A stretch of 64,000 nucleotides of DNA from Rheinheimera sp. D18 (GCF_004345025.1 NZ_CP037745.1:2046001-2110000); one strand, 5' to 3'. Positions 52,349 to 62,942 are shown, counted from the stretch's first letter. The notes: generated by a model not told the origin, from the letters alone. Numbers and translations are program-made.

Positions 52349-53552
52349 GAAATTCTCTGTAAATATAATTCATAATAATTATCATTATTGGAAAGAAGAA
52401 AACAAACCTGTAAGCGACAAGCAGTGGATAACCAAAATCAGATATCAATATAAATGCAAAAAGCATTGAGGCCATCATCTTGCTAGAAACATTACTAAAG
52501 CAAAAAAACAAGACTAACACGAGATATATAAAGTAACTTGCAAACCCACCGCGCAATACATATTCTGAAATGAAATTATCACCAAATGCAATATTAGCGT
52601 TATATGTAAATCCAACGCCTTGCAGGGGGTTGTCAAAAACATAAGTATAACTACCAGCGAGCCGACTATTCATACTTAACCTGGCAAGTATACCATTGTG
52701 TTCACTGGTAAGAACCTCGAGTATTTTTTCATAAGCCAGAGAAATAATATCAGAGTAATTAATGAAAACATAAATAAAACAAGAAACAACAAAGAAAGAT
52801 AAGAAAAACCTAAAAACAACCCCAGATTTTTTCATAGAAAAATAAAAATAAAAAAACAACATACCGACAAAAAGAAAAAGACCTGTATTAGAGAAGATAA
52901 AGACCAACAAAGAACTGTAAAGAATGCTAATTAACAAAAAAGCAAATCGAGAAAAAGAACCTTTAACCTCGTAATACAGAACAAGAAAAACCAACGAAAA
53001 AACAAAAAAAACGAAACCTGCAACAGAGTGTGTGGCATAAGTAATAACAGGCTTATTCTCCCAACCAATCATATAATAATACAAATCTGGAACCATCTGA
53101 TAAAAACTTTCAAAGACAGCCTTCACCCAGGACACTGAGAAAACTATCATAAATGCGACAATCAACTGAAAAATTGCAAACAAGAATAGGAATAAAAGCT
53201 GACGCCTAGATAGATATACATTTTTATATGAAACACTGACTATAATAAAAAGAGTAACATAAGGAACCACAGCCCCCAGAGTCACTTCAGAAAAAGGAGA
53301 TAAGAAAGAAAGAAGAGAAATTGCTATTATAAAAATCAAGCCCAGCACTACGCGCTCTGAGCCTAGAGGCACTTTACAAAAAAACACACCAAGAAGCAGC
53401 AAAAAAAGGGCTAAAGAATTACCCAGCAATGATAGCTGCTCGATTATACTCCCGCCTATTGAAGACGGAAAATACAATGATACCAACAGACTGGCAATTA
53501 AAAACCACGTAAAACCTGTGCTAGTCTTGAACTGAGTTTCTTTATTCACCAA
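52314..53552 (-). CDS. wzy: O-antigen polymerase candidate (Wzy-like)
   Basis: A 412-residue polytopic protein with about ten to eleven hydrophobic helices and a periplasmic loop near residues 130-180. This topology, extremely low similarity to anything, low GC and AT-rich codons unlike neighbouring genes are typical of Wzy. The sequence LSMNSRLAGSYTYVFDNPLQGVGF near 291 resembles the conserved Arg-containing loop of O-antigen ligase/polymerase proteins. The start is TTG at 53552, seven bases after GAGG; a GTG one codon later is possible. It overlaps the GT2 gene upstream and the GT downstream. Confidence 0.78.
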   Translation of the reverse strand: MVNKETQFKTSTGFTWFLIASLLVSLYFPSSIGGSIIEQLSLLGNSLALFLLLLGVFFCKVPLGSERVVLGLIFIIAISLLSFLSPFSEVTLGAVVPYVTLFIIVSVSYKNVYLSRRQLLFLFLFAIFQLIVAFMIVFSVSWVKAVFESFYQMVPDLYYYMIGWENKPVITYATHSVAGFVFFVFSLVFLVLYYEVKGSFSRFAFLLISILYSSLLVFIFSNTGLFLFVGMLFFYFYFSMKKSGVVFRFFLSFFVVSCFIYVFINYSDIISLAYEKILEVLTSEHNGILARLSMNSRLAGSYTYVFDNPLQGVGFTYNANIAFGDNFISEYVLRGGFASYFIYLVLVLFFCFSNVSSKMMASMLFAFILISDFGYPLLVAYRFVFFFPIMIIIMNYIYREFHDKEHLRTHTR

Positions 53553-54444
53553 TCTTTAGCCTCACGCTATCGGCCAGTCGTAACAATACACCTAACCAAG
53601 CCAATGGATTTATTACCCAGGACAAACTAATTCCTTTTGCACGTGATTCGAAGCGAAAGTAGTTAATTAATGCTTTATATCGATCCCAGTAACCAAGCTC
53701 CAGCAGTAGCATTTCTTTATAAACCAGTGCAGCGCCGTTTGGGCTATTAACACGTATTTTCAACATTGACGCAGTCAGCCCATCCTCTCTGGGAGTAAAA
53801 ATGCGCAAGCCTTCATTAACAAAAAGAGTCGAGTAGTGTAACGACAATCTATTCCAAATCAGACTTTCCGGGACAAAGCGCTCTCCAGGAAACACTGGGA
53901 ACAGATTATCGCGCATTAATGCTGTTTTGTTGATACCCCACCGCTCAGCCTGGCTTCGCAGCATGAGCTGTTCGGAAGGCGAACTGACAATTTTTTGTTT
54001 AAACGCATATTCTGGACCAACATTAGTACCACTGTCGGTAACGGAGCGTACAGAAATAGTAGAAATAGCAGAAAGTTCTGCAGCACTTAGCGTCTGGCAT
54101 AGCTGATAAAATCGCTCTATCGTGTTCGGCGTGCATTTATCATCTGAGTCAAATATTAAAAACCATTCTCCCTGCGCCATCTCCACACCCAGATTAATAG
54201 CGGTGTGTTTTCCGCCATTAACCTTTTTAGCGTAACGAATGCTAATACGATTTTCGTCTATCCAGCTTTGCACTAAGTCTGTTGTATTGTCTGCTGAACC
54301 ATCATCAACAATAACCCACTCAAAATTCTGCATGGATTGCGCGCACAAACTCTCATATACGTCGCCAAGTGAATAAGCTCTGTTATAGGTAGGTGTAAAA
54401 ACTGTGATAAAAGGTTTATGCTGTAATTGCGACTGGTCAAACAA
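53542..54444 (-). CDS. Glycosyltransferase family 2 protein
   Basis: A 300-residue GT-A enzyme with ITVFTPTYNRAYSLGDVYESL, WVIVDDGSADNTTDLV near residue 39, and the DxD-like metal motif LIFDSDDKCTPN near 93. The start is a TTG at 54444, seven bases after a perfect AAGGAG that lies inside the end of the flippase gene; the overlap is eight bases. The C-terminal FRFESRAKGISLSWVINP is amphipathic. Donor unknown. Confidence 0.87.
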   Translation of the reverse strand: MFDQSQLQHKPFITVFTPTYNRAYSLGDVYESLCAQSMQNFEWVIVDDGSADNTTDLVQSWIDENRISIRYAKKVNGGKHTAINLGVEMAQGEWFLIFDSDDKCTPNTIERFYQLCQTLSAAELSAISTISVRSVTDSGTNVGPEYAFKQKIVSSPSEQLMLRSQAERWGINKTALMRDNLFPVFPGERFVPESLIWNRLSLHYSTLFVNEGLRIFTPREDGLTASMLKIRVNSPNGAALVYKEMLLLELGYWDRYKALINYFRFESRAKGISLSWVINPLAWLGVLLRLADSVRLKIGE

Positions 54445-55861
54445 AATAACGCTCCTTTAAACGCTGACGTACACCCATATAGTTAGTCAGCAACAACATT
54501 CCGGAAAATACCAGCCCACCCAGCAAAACTTTGATGGTTAGCGCTGCCAGCGCAGGAAAATCTGGCACTACACTCACGGTGATAAGCATTCCGATTACTG
54601 CCACTGCGACTTTTAGCATACTACCGCTACCAAGTGAGGGCATGCTAAACACTTTTGGCCCGAGATACATACTAGCAAGCAATGCACAGCCAAAACCCGC
54701 AACGCTGGCCAGTGCTGCGCCCTTAATGCCTAAGCCTGGCACAAGCACAAAACATGCGATTAACGTTACCCCGGCACCAACGATTACAGTCAGTAACTGC
54801 AACATGGTGTTTTTACCAAGCTGAAAGGCATAGTCAAAGTAAAACGACTTTAACACGCTAAGAAAAAGTGCCAAAGCCACCCAAGGCATTATAGCTATTG
54901 CACCTTCGCGGTATTCTGCACCTAGCAGCAGGGTAACAATTTCTGTGCTGCACAGCACCAACCCGGCACAAACAGCTGCAGATACCGCCAGCACTAGCTC
55001 AAAATTATAGCGAAGCTGGCGCTGTAGCTGTTGTTCTGCGGTGCTGTTAAGTAGCCGTAAAACCAGTGGGAATGCAGCCAGATGAACCACCGCCAACAAA
55101 GTGCCGACTATATATTGTACAAACTCATACGCCACTGAGAATACACCAACGGCATCCGGACCATGGTAGCTACTAAGAAATAGCCGGCCACACACATCTA
55201 TGACAAAGGTCATCAGAAAGGTAAGTGTCAGTGGCAAACCATAAGCGCTCATTTTCCGTAACAGCACTGGATCGTAATGGGTTAGCTTCGCTGCAGACCA
55301 ATATTCTTTCTGCAACACACTACTGATAACCAGTGCCAATGCCAATGCCAGCAATACACCCTTTACACCTTGTCCGGATATCAATGCAACATAGCCCAGG
55401 CCAAGCGCTATCACACTCTTAATTAATGAGCTCATGCCATAGCGCATTGGACGTAAAGCAATATTGTCAAAACGAAGGGCCAGTTCAAACCAGGCTTGTG
55501 CCACAGCCACAATACCCAACATAGAAAACACTATGGCAAACTGCGGCAACCAATCATGCAATGGTAATAGCCATACAGCAGTCAGCATAACGCCGGATAA
55601 ACCTAACCAGCTGAATACCGCCGTTGAAATCCAGCGCTGTTTTAGATCCGACGATTCGCATTCTGGTAAAAACCGCCCAAGCGCGAGGTTTATCCATTGG
55701 AAAACAATCGCATTAATCCCCATCGCTACCACAACAGTCAGCGAGTAACGGCCATACTCTGCCGGAGAGAGCATTCGCGTGTACACTGACAGCGCCATTA
55801 GCGTTACCATAGCCGGCAACAAGCGGGCTATAAAATAAAGAATGCTGTGCTTAATAAGCAT
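54437..55861 (-). CDS. wzx: O-antigen flippase (Wzx-like)
   Basis: A 474-residue inner-membrane protein of the MOP exporter superfamily with about 12 to 14 helices. It moves lipid-linked O-units to the periplasm. LARLLPAMVTLMALSVYTRMLSPAEYGRY at the start, FRFDNIALRPMRYG near residue 130 and GPDAVGVFSVAYEFVQYIVG near 235 fit the family. It lies between rmlD and a GT2 gene, in the same series as the predicted polymerase, so this copy is the O-antigen one; the flippase at 12974 serves another polymer. Confidence 0.87.
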   Translation of the reverse strand: MLIKHSILYFIARLLPAMVTLMALSVYTRMLSPAEYGRYSLTVVVAMGINAIVFQWINLALGRFLPECESSDLKQRWISTAVFSWLGLSGVMLTAVWLLPLHDWLPQFAIVFSMLGIVAVAQAWFELALRFDNIALRPMRYGMSSLIKSVIALGLGYVALISGQGVKGVLLALALALVISSVLQKEYWSAAKLTHYDPVLLRKMSAYGLPLTLTFLMTFVIDVCGRLFLSSYHGPDAVGVFSVAYEFVQYIVGTLLAVVHLAAFPLVLRLLNSTAEQQLQRQLRYNFELVLAVSAAVCAGLVLCSTEIVTLLLGAEYREGAIAIMPWVALALFLSVLKSFYFDYAFQLGKNTMLQLLTVIVGAGVTLIACFVLVPGLGIKGAALASVAGFGCALLASMYLGPKVFSMPSLGSGSMLKVAVAVIGMLITVSVVPDFPALAALTIKVLLGGLVFSGMLLLTNYMGVRQRLKERYFV

Positions 55862-55869
55862 AGATGCGC

Positions 55870-56727
55870 TTAGAGTAATTTATCTAAGACAGGTGCCAAA
55901 GCTTCCAGCCAGTGTCTGTTTTTAACGGCAAAACGCTGGCTGATCCTGGTACTATTTAGCACACTATATGCTGGACGTTGAGCCGGTGTAGGATAGTCTT
56001 CAGTGGTGATAGGTTTTAAAGGTACAGCAATTTGCCTGCGCTGCAGAATGTGCCAGGCAAAATCATACCAACTGGCCACGCCCTGGTTAGCAAAGTGATA
56101 CACGTCGATTGCTGGCGCACTATGCTTTGTAGTTAACAATATCTGTACTATCGCCTGGGCTAAATCACCGGCATAAGTGGGTGCCCCCACCTGATCGGCC
56201 ACTACAGCCAATTCAGGTTTAGATTGCGCTAAGCGCAGGATGGTTTTAACAAAATTCTGCCCAAACTCGCTATATAACCAACTGGTACGAATTATCGCGC
56301 CTTTTTCGCAATGTTTTAATACCGCCATTTCTCCGGCTAGCTTGCTTTTACCATAAACAGACACTGGTGCTACGCTGGCACTTTCACAATAGGGCCGGCA
56401 GGCCAAGCCATCAAATACGTAGTCGGTGGAAACATGATATAGCGGCAAGCCAAATTGCTGGCATGCCACTGCCAACTGCTCTGGTAGGGTTGCATTCAGC
56501 TTAAATGCCATATCGGCATCTTGTTCAGCTTTATCTACTGCGGTATAAGCCGCAGCATTAACTACGGCATCTACAGCATATTGCTTAATGATGCCAGAGA
56601 AATCTGCCGTACAACTTAAATCAAGCTCAGCACGTGGTGGGGCGACATATTGTATACCGCCTAGCCCAAGTTCACGCTTCAGGCAGTTACCTAACTGACC
56701 ACTACCACCTAATATCAATATCTTCAT
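55870..56727 (-). CDS. rfbD: dTDP-4-dehydrorhamnose reductase
   Basis: Last enzyme of dTDP-L-rhamnose synthesis (285 residues). The NADPH site is ILGGSGQLGNCLKRELG. VNAAAYTAVDKAEQDAD near residue 58, STDYVFDG near 100 and the catalytic YGKSKLAGEMAV near 128 are characteristic. VADQVGAPTYAGDLA near 175 is a family signature. It overlaps rfbC by four bases; this is the tail of the rmlB-A-C-D run. Confidence 0.96.
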   Translation of the reverse strand: MKILILGGSGQLGNCLKRELGLGGIQYVAPPRAELDLSCTADFSGIIKQYAVDAVVNAAAYTAVDKAEQDADMAFKLNATLPEQLAVACQQFGLPLYHVSTDYVFDGLACRPYCESASVAPVSVYGKSKLAGEMAVLKHCEKGAIIRTSWLYSEFGQNFVKTILRLAQSKPELAVVADQVGAPTYAGDLAQAIVQILLTTKHSAPAIDVYHFANQGVASWYDFAWHILQRRQIAVPLKPITTEDYPTPAQRPAYSVLNSTRISQRFAVKNRHWLEALAPVLDKLL

Positions 56728-57263
56728 TTTTTGAATAACTCAGCAAACGTCGGCGCTGCAGCGTCTTTTGCCGACAAGACAGATTGCTGTAATGGCCAGA
56801 CAATATTCAATGTCTGATCATCCCAACGAATACAAGCTTCATCCGCCGGGTAGTAATACTCGGTGCATTTATACTCAAAGTCTGCACTGTCTGACGTTAC
56901 CTGAAAACCATGTGCAAAGCCTGGTGGCACCCAGAATTGCCGGGCATTTTGTTCTGATAAATAGACGCCGAACCATTGTCCAAACGAGGGTGAGTCTGGC
57001 CGTAAATCTACGGCGACATCGAACACTTCTCCCCGGACAACACGAACTAACTTGCCCTGCGGTTTGCTTTTTTGAAAGTGTAAGCCACGCAGCACGCCTT
57101 TAGTAGATCGGGAATGATTATCCTGCACAAAGGCAGCACTGATACCTGCAAGCTCCTGATAGCGTTTAACCTGGAAACTTTCCAGAAAAAAACCACGCTC
57201 ATCACCAAATACTTTGGGTTCAATAATGACACAATCTTTTAAAGTAGTTTGTATTACGTTCAT
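56724..57263 (-). CDS. rfbC: dTDP-4-dehydrorhamnose 3,5-epimerase
   Basis: A 179-residue cupin with the family residues in [37 protein letters not shown], the active-site His at RGLHFQ and Tyr in ECKCTEYY-like [27 protein letters not shown] follows near residue 119. Four-base overlaps with rfbA and rfbD show tight coupling. It is the canonical copy; the paralogue at 42429 is a divergent second one. Confidence 0.96.
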   Translation of the reverse strand: MNVIQTTLKDCVIIEPKVFGDERGFFLESFQVKRYQELAGISAAFVQDNHSRSTKGVLRGLHFQKSKPQGKLVRVVRGEVFDVAVDLRPDSPSFGQWFGVYLSEQNARQFWVPPGFAHGFQVTSDSADFEYKCTEYYYPADEACIRWDDQTLNIVWPLQQSVLSAKDAAAPTFAELFKK

Positions 57264-58132
57264 TTATAACCTTCTGCAACTTTTTTCAGGTAAAGTCCAT
57301 AACCTGTTTTCGACAGTTGCTCGTAGCGTTTCATTAACATTGCAGCACTTAACCAGCCCTGCCTGAAGGCAATTTCTTCCAGACAGGCTACTTTCAGGCC
57401 CTGCCTTTGTTCAATGGTTTGAACAAACTGGCCGGCTTCAATTAACGAATCATGTGTACCGGTATCAAGCCAGGCGAATCCACGGCCGAGTAAGCTGACT
57501 CGAAGTTTATTATTGTGTAAATATACATTGTTAACATCGGTGATCTCTAACTCACCTCTGGCTGACGGTTGAATAGTTTTAGCGATGGTTGCAACGTCGT
57601 TATCATAAAAATACAGGCCAGTGACTGCATAATGGGATTTGGGCACTTTTGGTTTTTCGACTATCGACAGCACTTTCCCTTGTTGGTCAAATTCAACCAC
57701 GCCAAAACGTTCAGGATCTGTCACATGGTAACCAAAAATTGTTGCACCAGCTGATTGTCTTGCTGCATCAAGTAATTTCTCTGAAAAATGCTGGCCGTAA
57801 AAGATATTGTCACCCAGCACCAGGCAGACACTGTCATTACCAATGAAGGTTTCACCAATAATAAACGCCTGCGCCAGCCCATCCGGACTCGGCTGCACAG
57901 CATAACTCAGCGCAATACCAAAGTCGGTACCGTCCCCCAGCAAGCGCTGAAACGCTGCCTGATCTTCAGCTGTAGTAATAATTAAAATATCGCGGATACC
58001 AGCCAGCATTAACACCGACAGCGGATAATAAATCATTGGCTTATCGTAAACCGGTAATAACTGCTTAGACACTCCAAGTGTAATTGGGTGTAGCCGGGTA
58101 CCTGAGCCGCCAGCTAAAATAATGCCTTTCAT
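57260..58132 (-). CDS. rfbA: Glucose-1-phosphate thymidylyltransferase
   Basis: Makes dTDP-glucose from glucose-1-phosphate and dTTP, the entry to rhamnose. The 290-residue enzyme has [20 protein letters not shown], the [15 protein letters not shown] segment, [14 protein letters not shown] near residue 105, and [12 protein letters not shown] near 222. Feedback by dTDP-rhamnose is known for the family. It overlaps rfbB and rfbC by four bases each. Confidence 0.97.
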   Translation of the reverse strand: MKGIILAGGSGTRLHPITLGVSKQLLPVYDKPMIYYPLSVLMLAGIRDILIITTAEDQAAFQRLLGDGTDFGIALSYAVQPSPDGLAQAFIIGETFIGNDSVCLVLGDNIFYGQHFSEKLLDAARQSAGATIFGYHVTDPERFGVVEFDQQGKVLSIVEKPKVPKSHYAVTGLYFYDNDVATIAKTIQPSARGELEITDVNNVYLHNNKLRVSLLGRGFAWLDTGTHDSLIEAGQFVQTIEQRQGLKVACLEEIAFRQGWLSAAMLMKRYEQLSKTGYGLYLKKVAEGYK

Positions 58133-59211
58133 TTTTCTGAGTTCTCCTGCCCTAAACGCTCCATGGTGTAGCTACCATCCAGTACTGGCTGCCACCAGGC
58201 TTTACTTACTAAAAACCATTGCACCGTTTTACGCAGACCGCTGTCGAAGGTTTCTTGCGGCCTCCAGCCAAGTTCATGCGCAATTTTGCTGGCGTCTATG
58301 GCGTAGCGTAGATCGTGGCCGGGGCGGTCTTTGACGTAAGTGATAAGTGATGAGTGTTTAGTGTTAACTGGATAACCACGCTGATGCATTGGTGCCAGCT
58401 CGTCCATTAGCTCGCAAATGGCGTGCACGACGTCAATATTTTGCTTTTCGTTGTGGCCGCCAATATTATAGGTTTCGCCAACCTTGCCCTCGGTTACCAC
58501 CTTGTATAACGCCCGGGCATGATCTTCTACGTAAAGCCAGTCACGGATCTGGTTACCCTTGCCATATACCGGCAAGGGGTTACCGGCTAATGCGTTTAAT
58601 ATCATCAGCGGGATCAGCTTTTCCGGAAAATGATAAGGGCCGTAATTATTAGAGCAATTCGTTACCAGCACGGGTAAGCCATAAGTACGGTGCCAGGCGC
58701 GCACTAAATGATCTGAGCTGGCCTTACTGGCCGAATACGGGCTACTGGGTGCATAGGGCGTGGTTTCGGTAAATAAGTCATCAGTACCGTGCAAATCACC
58801 GAATACTTCATCGGTAGAAATATGGTGGAAGCGAAATGCGGCTTTACGCACTGCATCCAGGCCGTTCCAGTAGCTGCGCGCTACCTCAAGCAAGGTGTAA
58901 GTGCCGACGATATTAGTTTCGATAAAGGCAGCCGGGCCGTCTATTGAGCGGTCAACATGGCTTTCTGCCGCAAGGTGCATCACCACATCGGGCTGATGCG
59001 TGGCAAACACCCGATCTAATTCAGCACGGTTACAAATATCGACTTGTTCAAAGCAGTAGCGCGCATTATCGGCTACATAGGCAACAGAAGCCAAGTTACC
59101 GGCGTAAGTAAGTTTATCTACATTGATCACACTGGCTTTAGTGTGTTCGATTATATGACGTACGACTGCTGAGCCGATAAAGCCGGCGCCACCGGTTATA
59201 AGAATCTTCAT
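58129..59211 (-). CDS. rfbB: dTDP-glucose 4,6-dehydratase
   Basis: An extended SDR dehydratase (360 residues) that makes dTDP-4-keto-6-deoxyglucose. The NAD site is [36 protein letters not shown] near residue 80, STDEVFGDL with the catalytic Asp-Glu near 132 and [14 protein letters not shown] with Tyr-Lys near 158 are all present. It leads the rmlB-A-C-D run. The upstream 51-base gap after wzz shows no clear promoter, so it may share the transcript. Confidence 0.97.
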   Translation of the reverse strand: MKILITGGAGFIGSAVVRHIIEHTKASVINVDKLTYAGNLASVAYVADNARYCFEQVDICNRAELDRVFATHQPDVVMHLAAESHVDRSIDGPAAFIETNIVGTYTLLEVARSYWNGLDAVRKAAFRFHHISTDEVFGDLHGTDDLFTETTPYAPSSPYSASKASSDHLVRAWHRTYGLPVLVTNCSNNYGPYHFPEKLIPLMILNALAGNPLPVYGKGNQIRDWLYVEDHARALYKVVTEGKVGETYNIGGHNEKQNIDVVHAICELMDELAPMHQRGYPVNTKHSSLITYVKDRPGHDLRYAIDASKIAHELGWRPQETFDSGLRKTVQWFLVSKAWWQPVLDGSYTMERLGQENSEK

Positions 59212-59262
59212 TTAGAGTACCGTATTTCCACTAACACCGTATGCCCGGTGAAAAGCTGCTAG

Positions 59263-60177
59263 TCAGCGACGTCGCAGAGCTAAAAACACTATTAAAATAG
59301 CAAGTATTGCGCCCAGAAAAGCCGCTAAAACAACTGTTAATGCTCGCATTGGACCTGACTTTTCTTCTGGCACCACGGCTGGATCAACTACCTTAAGTAC
59401 ATACTCGTCCCGGACATTGGCCAACATAAGGGTTTTAGTTTGTTCTTCAATCAGCGAATACAACATAGTACGCACGTCTGCTATATCTGTCGTCTTAAGC
59501 TGCTGTTGCAAAAAAGCAATGCTTGATTCGGCTTCAGTAACATTACGTATGCGGATGTCATCATTAAGATCTTTCACTATCTGCATCAACCACTCTGTAG
59601 CCAGAACTGCAGAATAATGTTCAAGCGAAATTTTAACCATACCGCTGGCTTTTTCCTGATTGACCGTAAATTTCTTGCGCAGCTCTTTATGCACTTCTAA
59701 TGCTGAAGGTTTGATGTTTTGAAACGGCTTAGGCTTGCGTACCCAGGTCGCTTTAGCACTGTCATAGAGCTCTTCATCAATAACAAGGGTGTTACTGGCT
59801 CTGTCCCAACCTTTAGCTGCAATTACAGGCACATACAAATCGTGCTTCTCAATAAAGCGCATTAGAAAACCACGAGATTTTAATACTTCTATCGCTAAGG
59901 CGGTATTTTTACTGCCTGAAGAGCCGAGATTAACCCCGGCCAGGGCAGCCAAACCGCCTAACTGTCCGGGAATTTTCAAACCTGACTCTTCAGTCACGGG
60001 TGCCAAGACAGCTTCTGCTTTATAGACATTAGGCAGTTTTAACGCATACCACACGGCTACAGCTGAACAAAAGATGACACAGGCCATAATAAACCACTTG
60101 CCACGCCAGATAACGGCAAAAAGCTGCTCTAAAGTGATCTCAGATGGCTGGCCGTGTAAATCGTAATTCGAATTCAT
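59263..60177 (-). CDS. wzz: Wzz/chain-length determinant family protein
   Basis: A 304-residue inner-membrane protein controlling polysaccharide chain length. Two membrane helices lie at about residues 32-50 and 278-300, with a periplasmic region of extended helices (SIAFLQQQLKTTDIADVRTML near 208) and the family IEVLKSRGFLMRFIEKHDL segment near 99. The proline-glycine segment VVPEEKSGPMRALTVVLAAF precedes the second helix. There is no kinase domain. It follows the SLBB export gene by 14 bases and precedes rmlB, a common O-antigen order. Confidence 0.92.
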   Translation of the reverse strand: MNSNYDLHGQPSEITLEQLFAVIWRGKWFIMACVIFCSAVAVWYALKLPNVYKAEAVLAPVTEESGLKIPGQLGGLAALAGVNLGSSGSKNTALAIEVLKSRGFLMRFIEKHDLYVPVIAAKGWDRASNTLVIDEELYDSAKATWVRKPKPFQNIKPSALEVHKELRKKFTVNQEKASGMVKISLEHYSAVLATEWLMQIVKDLNDDIRIRNVTEAESSIAFLQQQLKTTDIADVRTMLYSLIEEQTKTLMLANVRDEYVLKVVDPAVVPEEKSGPMRALTVVLAAFLGAILAILIVFLALRRR

Positions 60178-60191
60178 GCAAACCTACCAAT

Positions 60192-62942
60192 TTAGAAATT
60201 GTTCAGCGCTGCTAAAGCCACCGCACTCTGATAGAAAATTTGTGTTACCTGAGTCCACAGGCTCAGATTATCTCTATATTCGGTATCCAGTGGCGCCACT
60301 ATGGTATCGCCGGCCTTCAGGTTGTTTTTGCTAACACTAAACCAGTTACTTTCCGGTACCATAACTGAGCCGTCGGCACGAATAACATAGACCCGGTCTT
60401 TATCAGCCCGTTTGCGAAAACCACCGGCCAGTTTCAGGTAGTCGTCCAGCATCAGGTCAGTGGCAAAACGGTGGCTACTGGGGTGCTGTACTTCACCGAC
60501 AATAGAGATAGTGTTGTTTACCCGTGGAATATGCAGTTTGTCGCCATCTTCTACCGGTAAATCGGCTGACGGATCACCGGCCATAATCAGCGGCAGATTG
60601 ACCACCAGACGCCCGACCGGTTTTACCTTTTCAATCTCATTGATCATGGTTATCGCATCTTCCGGTGAAATCCGTACCGTTTCACTGGATAAGGATTTTG
60701 CCGCGATATCCGAACGTAGCTGCTCAGTCAGCTTTTTCAGTTGCTGCGCTTCACGCTCACGGATTTGCTCGCGGGTGAATAAAGGGCCATCTACGAAAGC
60801 GTTAGACGTTACGCCACCAGCACGTTTAATGACGTCTGATAACATTTCGCCTTGCTGAATAGAATACACTCCGGGGAAGCGCACTTCGCCGCTGAGTTCT
60901 ATGGTGCGATCCAGGTTCCACTCTGGCACCGGGAACACATTTAACCGATCACGGCTGTTAAGCGGCAAGCTTTGTCCGCCAGTGAGTATGGCCGCTAAAT
61001 CGACTGTAGAGTGTTCAACATACAGGCCACGGTTTACGTCGGCGCGGGCAGTGGCTCGCGATAATTCGGCACGACGCAGAAAAGCAGAGTCTTTCAGACC
61101 ACCTGCAGCATCAATTAAATCACGCACATCACCGTTTTTCGCCAGTGGATACTCGCCCTCTACCAATACTTCGCCGCTCACGCTCACTAACAAAGGTTCA
61201 GCACCATTACGCGCCTGCAAACGCAGTTTTTCTAATACCGGATACAATAGCTCTGTACGGGTTAAATGTGGCGTCAGCTGTATTAATTCCGGGTCGTCCA
61301 GTACATGCTGTAGTAAATAGCTGAAGTTTTCTTTCAGCGCTTTTTGCTGATCGGGCTTGGCAATATCTTCCGGAAATAAACGCGAACCGGTATTTTTTAA
61401 CTCTTTAATGTCTTGCGCTAAACGCTCTTCGGTCAGCAGATCCTGTTCAGACAACAAACGAAAGCCTTCTTCGGCTAAGTCCAGCTGATTTAACCAGCGC
61501 AGTTCTACTGCAATATCAAACCGTTTTTCCAGCGCATCGCGCAGATACTTGTTAAGCGCAGAGCGCTGATAAGTTTGCAGCGCATTGTGAAATACAATAA
61601 CGGTATCGCGGGCCTGCAATGCAATATTTTCGCTACTGTCAGGCTGTGCTATGGCATCTGCAAGACGGAACTGCAGCACCTCAACATCACCCAGTGTATT
61701 CACTTCGCGCAGCACAATACCGTAGTTCAGATCTGCAGTACGCTGTAAATCTGACCATCTTGAACCCAGTAAGTCTGTCAGGTGCAGGCCCTGACGCCAG
61801 GCATGCACCCCAGGACGGGCCACAGCGCCGGCCAGTGTTACTGAATTTCTGATTTGTGGTGAAGTGGCGCCGACTCTGAGCACATCACCGGCGCGGGCTT
61901 TAATCTGTTGTTGTGCTTTATCGGTTAAGTCAACACTGAGGTAATCGCGCAGATGCTGATCGTTAAAACGTTGCAATACTGCTTGCTGCGGGTAAGCCCC
62001 GGGCTTGGCACCGCCTGCCATGTTCAGCAGGTCCAGTAGTGAATCATCTGCAGCCACTTCGTACAGCGCAGGCCGGTGTACTTCGCCTGCTACTTCTGCA
62101 ATAGCACTGACTGGGGCGATAAAAATCACATCGCCGTCTTTTAAATGCAGGTTGTTTCTGGCATCGCCTTTTAACAGCAATGCATACAAGTCAAAGGTTG
62201 CAACACTTTTACCGGCGCGCTGTACCGAAATCTGCCGCAGACTACCAATATCACTTACCCCACCGGCGGCGTAAAGCGCTTGTGTCACTGAGCTAAGTGC
62301 GGGCAAATTATAAGAACCAGGGTATTTGGCTTCACCCGCTATTAATACGTTGATGGTCCGCAGTGTTCCCATGCTGACGGCTACATCAGTGCCGAGCAAC
62401 TGCTGCCGTACCCGTTCAATAATCAGCTGTTTCGCTTCGGCGTAACGTAAACCTGATACCTGTACAGCGCCCATCTCGGCAATACTTACTGCGCCATCGC
62501 GGTTTACTTCAGCCTGTACATCGCGGTTTAGTTTGCCAAACAGTTGCAGTAACAGTTTGTCACCCGGCCCTAAAATATAATTGTCCGGCACCGGCAAATT
62601 TTTTGCCGGTGCAAATACTGAACTGGCTTCATCAAACATATTCATACCAAAGCGTTTAGGCTTAGTATCATCGTCTTTTTTCTTTTGTTCGAACTGTTGC
62701 TGTTTCCTACGCTGTTGTCGATCTTGTGTTTCAGTGTCGGCGGGCGTGCTGTCTGATACCGCGCTACCCGCTAAGCCAAGATCATTTAAATTTATGCCAT
62801 ACTGCTTAGCCAACTGCTCTTGTTGGGCTTTAGGTAATTGTTTAAATTGCTCTAGCATTGCCGGAGTAACCGTTTGCGCTATAGCAAATAAAGGTATGGT
62901 AAATAACCCAAAAAATGCTAACAATCTAACAAATTTAACCAC
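60192..62942 (-). CDS. Large SLBB-domain polysaccharide export protein (Wza/OtnA-like)
   Basis: A 916-residue outer-membrane or periplasmic export protein. The signal peptide (LLAFFGLFTIPLFAIAQ) is followed by a Gln/Lys-rich low-complexity region, then the polysaccharide export domain (NYILGPGDKLLLQLFGKL near residue 120). About six SLBB-type repeats follow, for example INVLIAGEAKYPGSY, AEVAGEVHRPALY, VSVSGEVLVEGEY and IELSGEVRFPGVY. A C-terminal amphipathic helix (NLSLWTQVTQIFYQSAVALA) could cross the outer membrane. Wza itself is less than half this size. The start is GTG at 62942, six bases after GGAG. Confidence 0.88.
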   Translation of the reverse strand: MVKFVRLLAFFGLFTIPLFAIAQTVTPAMLEQFKQLPKAQQEQLAKQYGINLNDLGLAGSAVSDSTPADTETQDRQQRRKQQQFEQKKKDDDTKPKRFGMNMFDEASSVFAPAKNLPVPDNYILGPGDKLLLQLFGKLNRDVQAEVNRDGAVSIAEMGAVQVSGLRYAEAKQLIIERVRQQLLGTDVAVSMGTLRTINVLIAGEAKYPGSYNLPALSSVTQALYAAGGVSDIGSLRQISVQRAGKSVATFDLYALLLKGDARNNLHLKDGDVIFIAPVSAIAEVAGEVHRPALYEVAADDSLLDLLNMAGGAKPGAYPQQAVLQRFNDQHLRDYLSVDLTDKAQQQIKARAGDVLRVGATSPQIRNSVTLAGAVARPGVHAWRQGLHLTDLLGSRWSDLQRTADLNYGIVLREVNTLGDVEVLQFRLADAIAQPDSSENIALQARDTVIVFHNALQTYQRSALNKYLRDALEKRFDIAVELRWLNQLDLAEEGFRLLSEQDLLTEERLAQDIKELKNTGSRLFPEDIAKPDQQKALKENFSYLLQHVLDDPELIQLTPHLTRTELLYPVLEKLRLQARNGAEPLLVSVSGEVLVEGEYPLAKNGDVRDLIDAAGGLKDSAFLRRAELSRATARADVNRGLYVEHSTVDLAAILTGGQSLPLNSRDRLNVFPVPEWNLDRTIELSGEVRFPGVYSIQQGEMLSDVIKRAGGVTSNAFVDGPLFTREQIREREAQQLKKLTEQLRSDIAAKSLSSETVRISPEDAITMINEIEKVKPVGRLVVNLPLIMAGDPSADLPVEDGDKLHIPRVNNTISIVGEVQHPSSHRFATDLMLDDYLKLAGGFRKRADKDRVYVIRADGSVMVPESNWFSVSKNNLKAGDTIVAPLDTEYRDNLSLWTQVTQIFYQSAVALAALNNF

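Noticed and set aside
784-62942. Numerous open frames of 60 to 190 codons antisense to or overlapping real genes
   Set aside because: They lack ribosome sites and recognisable domains and lie within well-supported genes on the other strand or frame.
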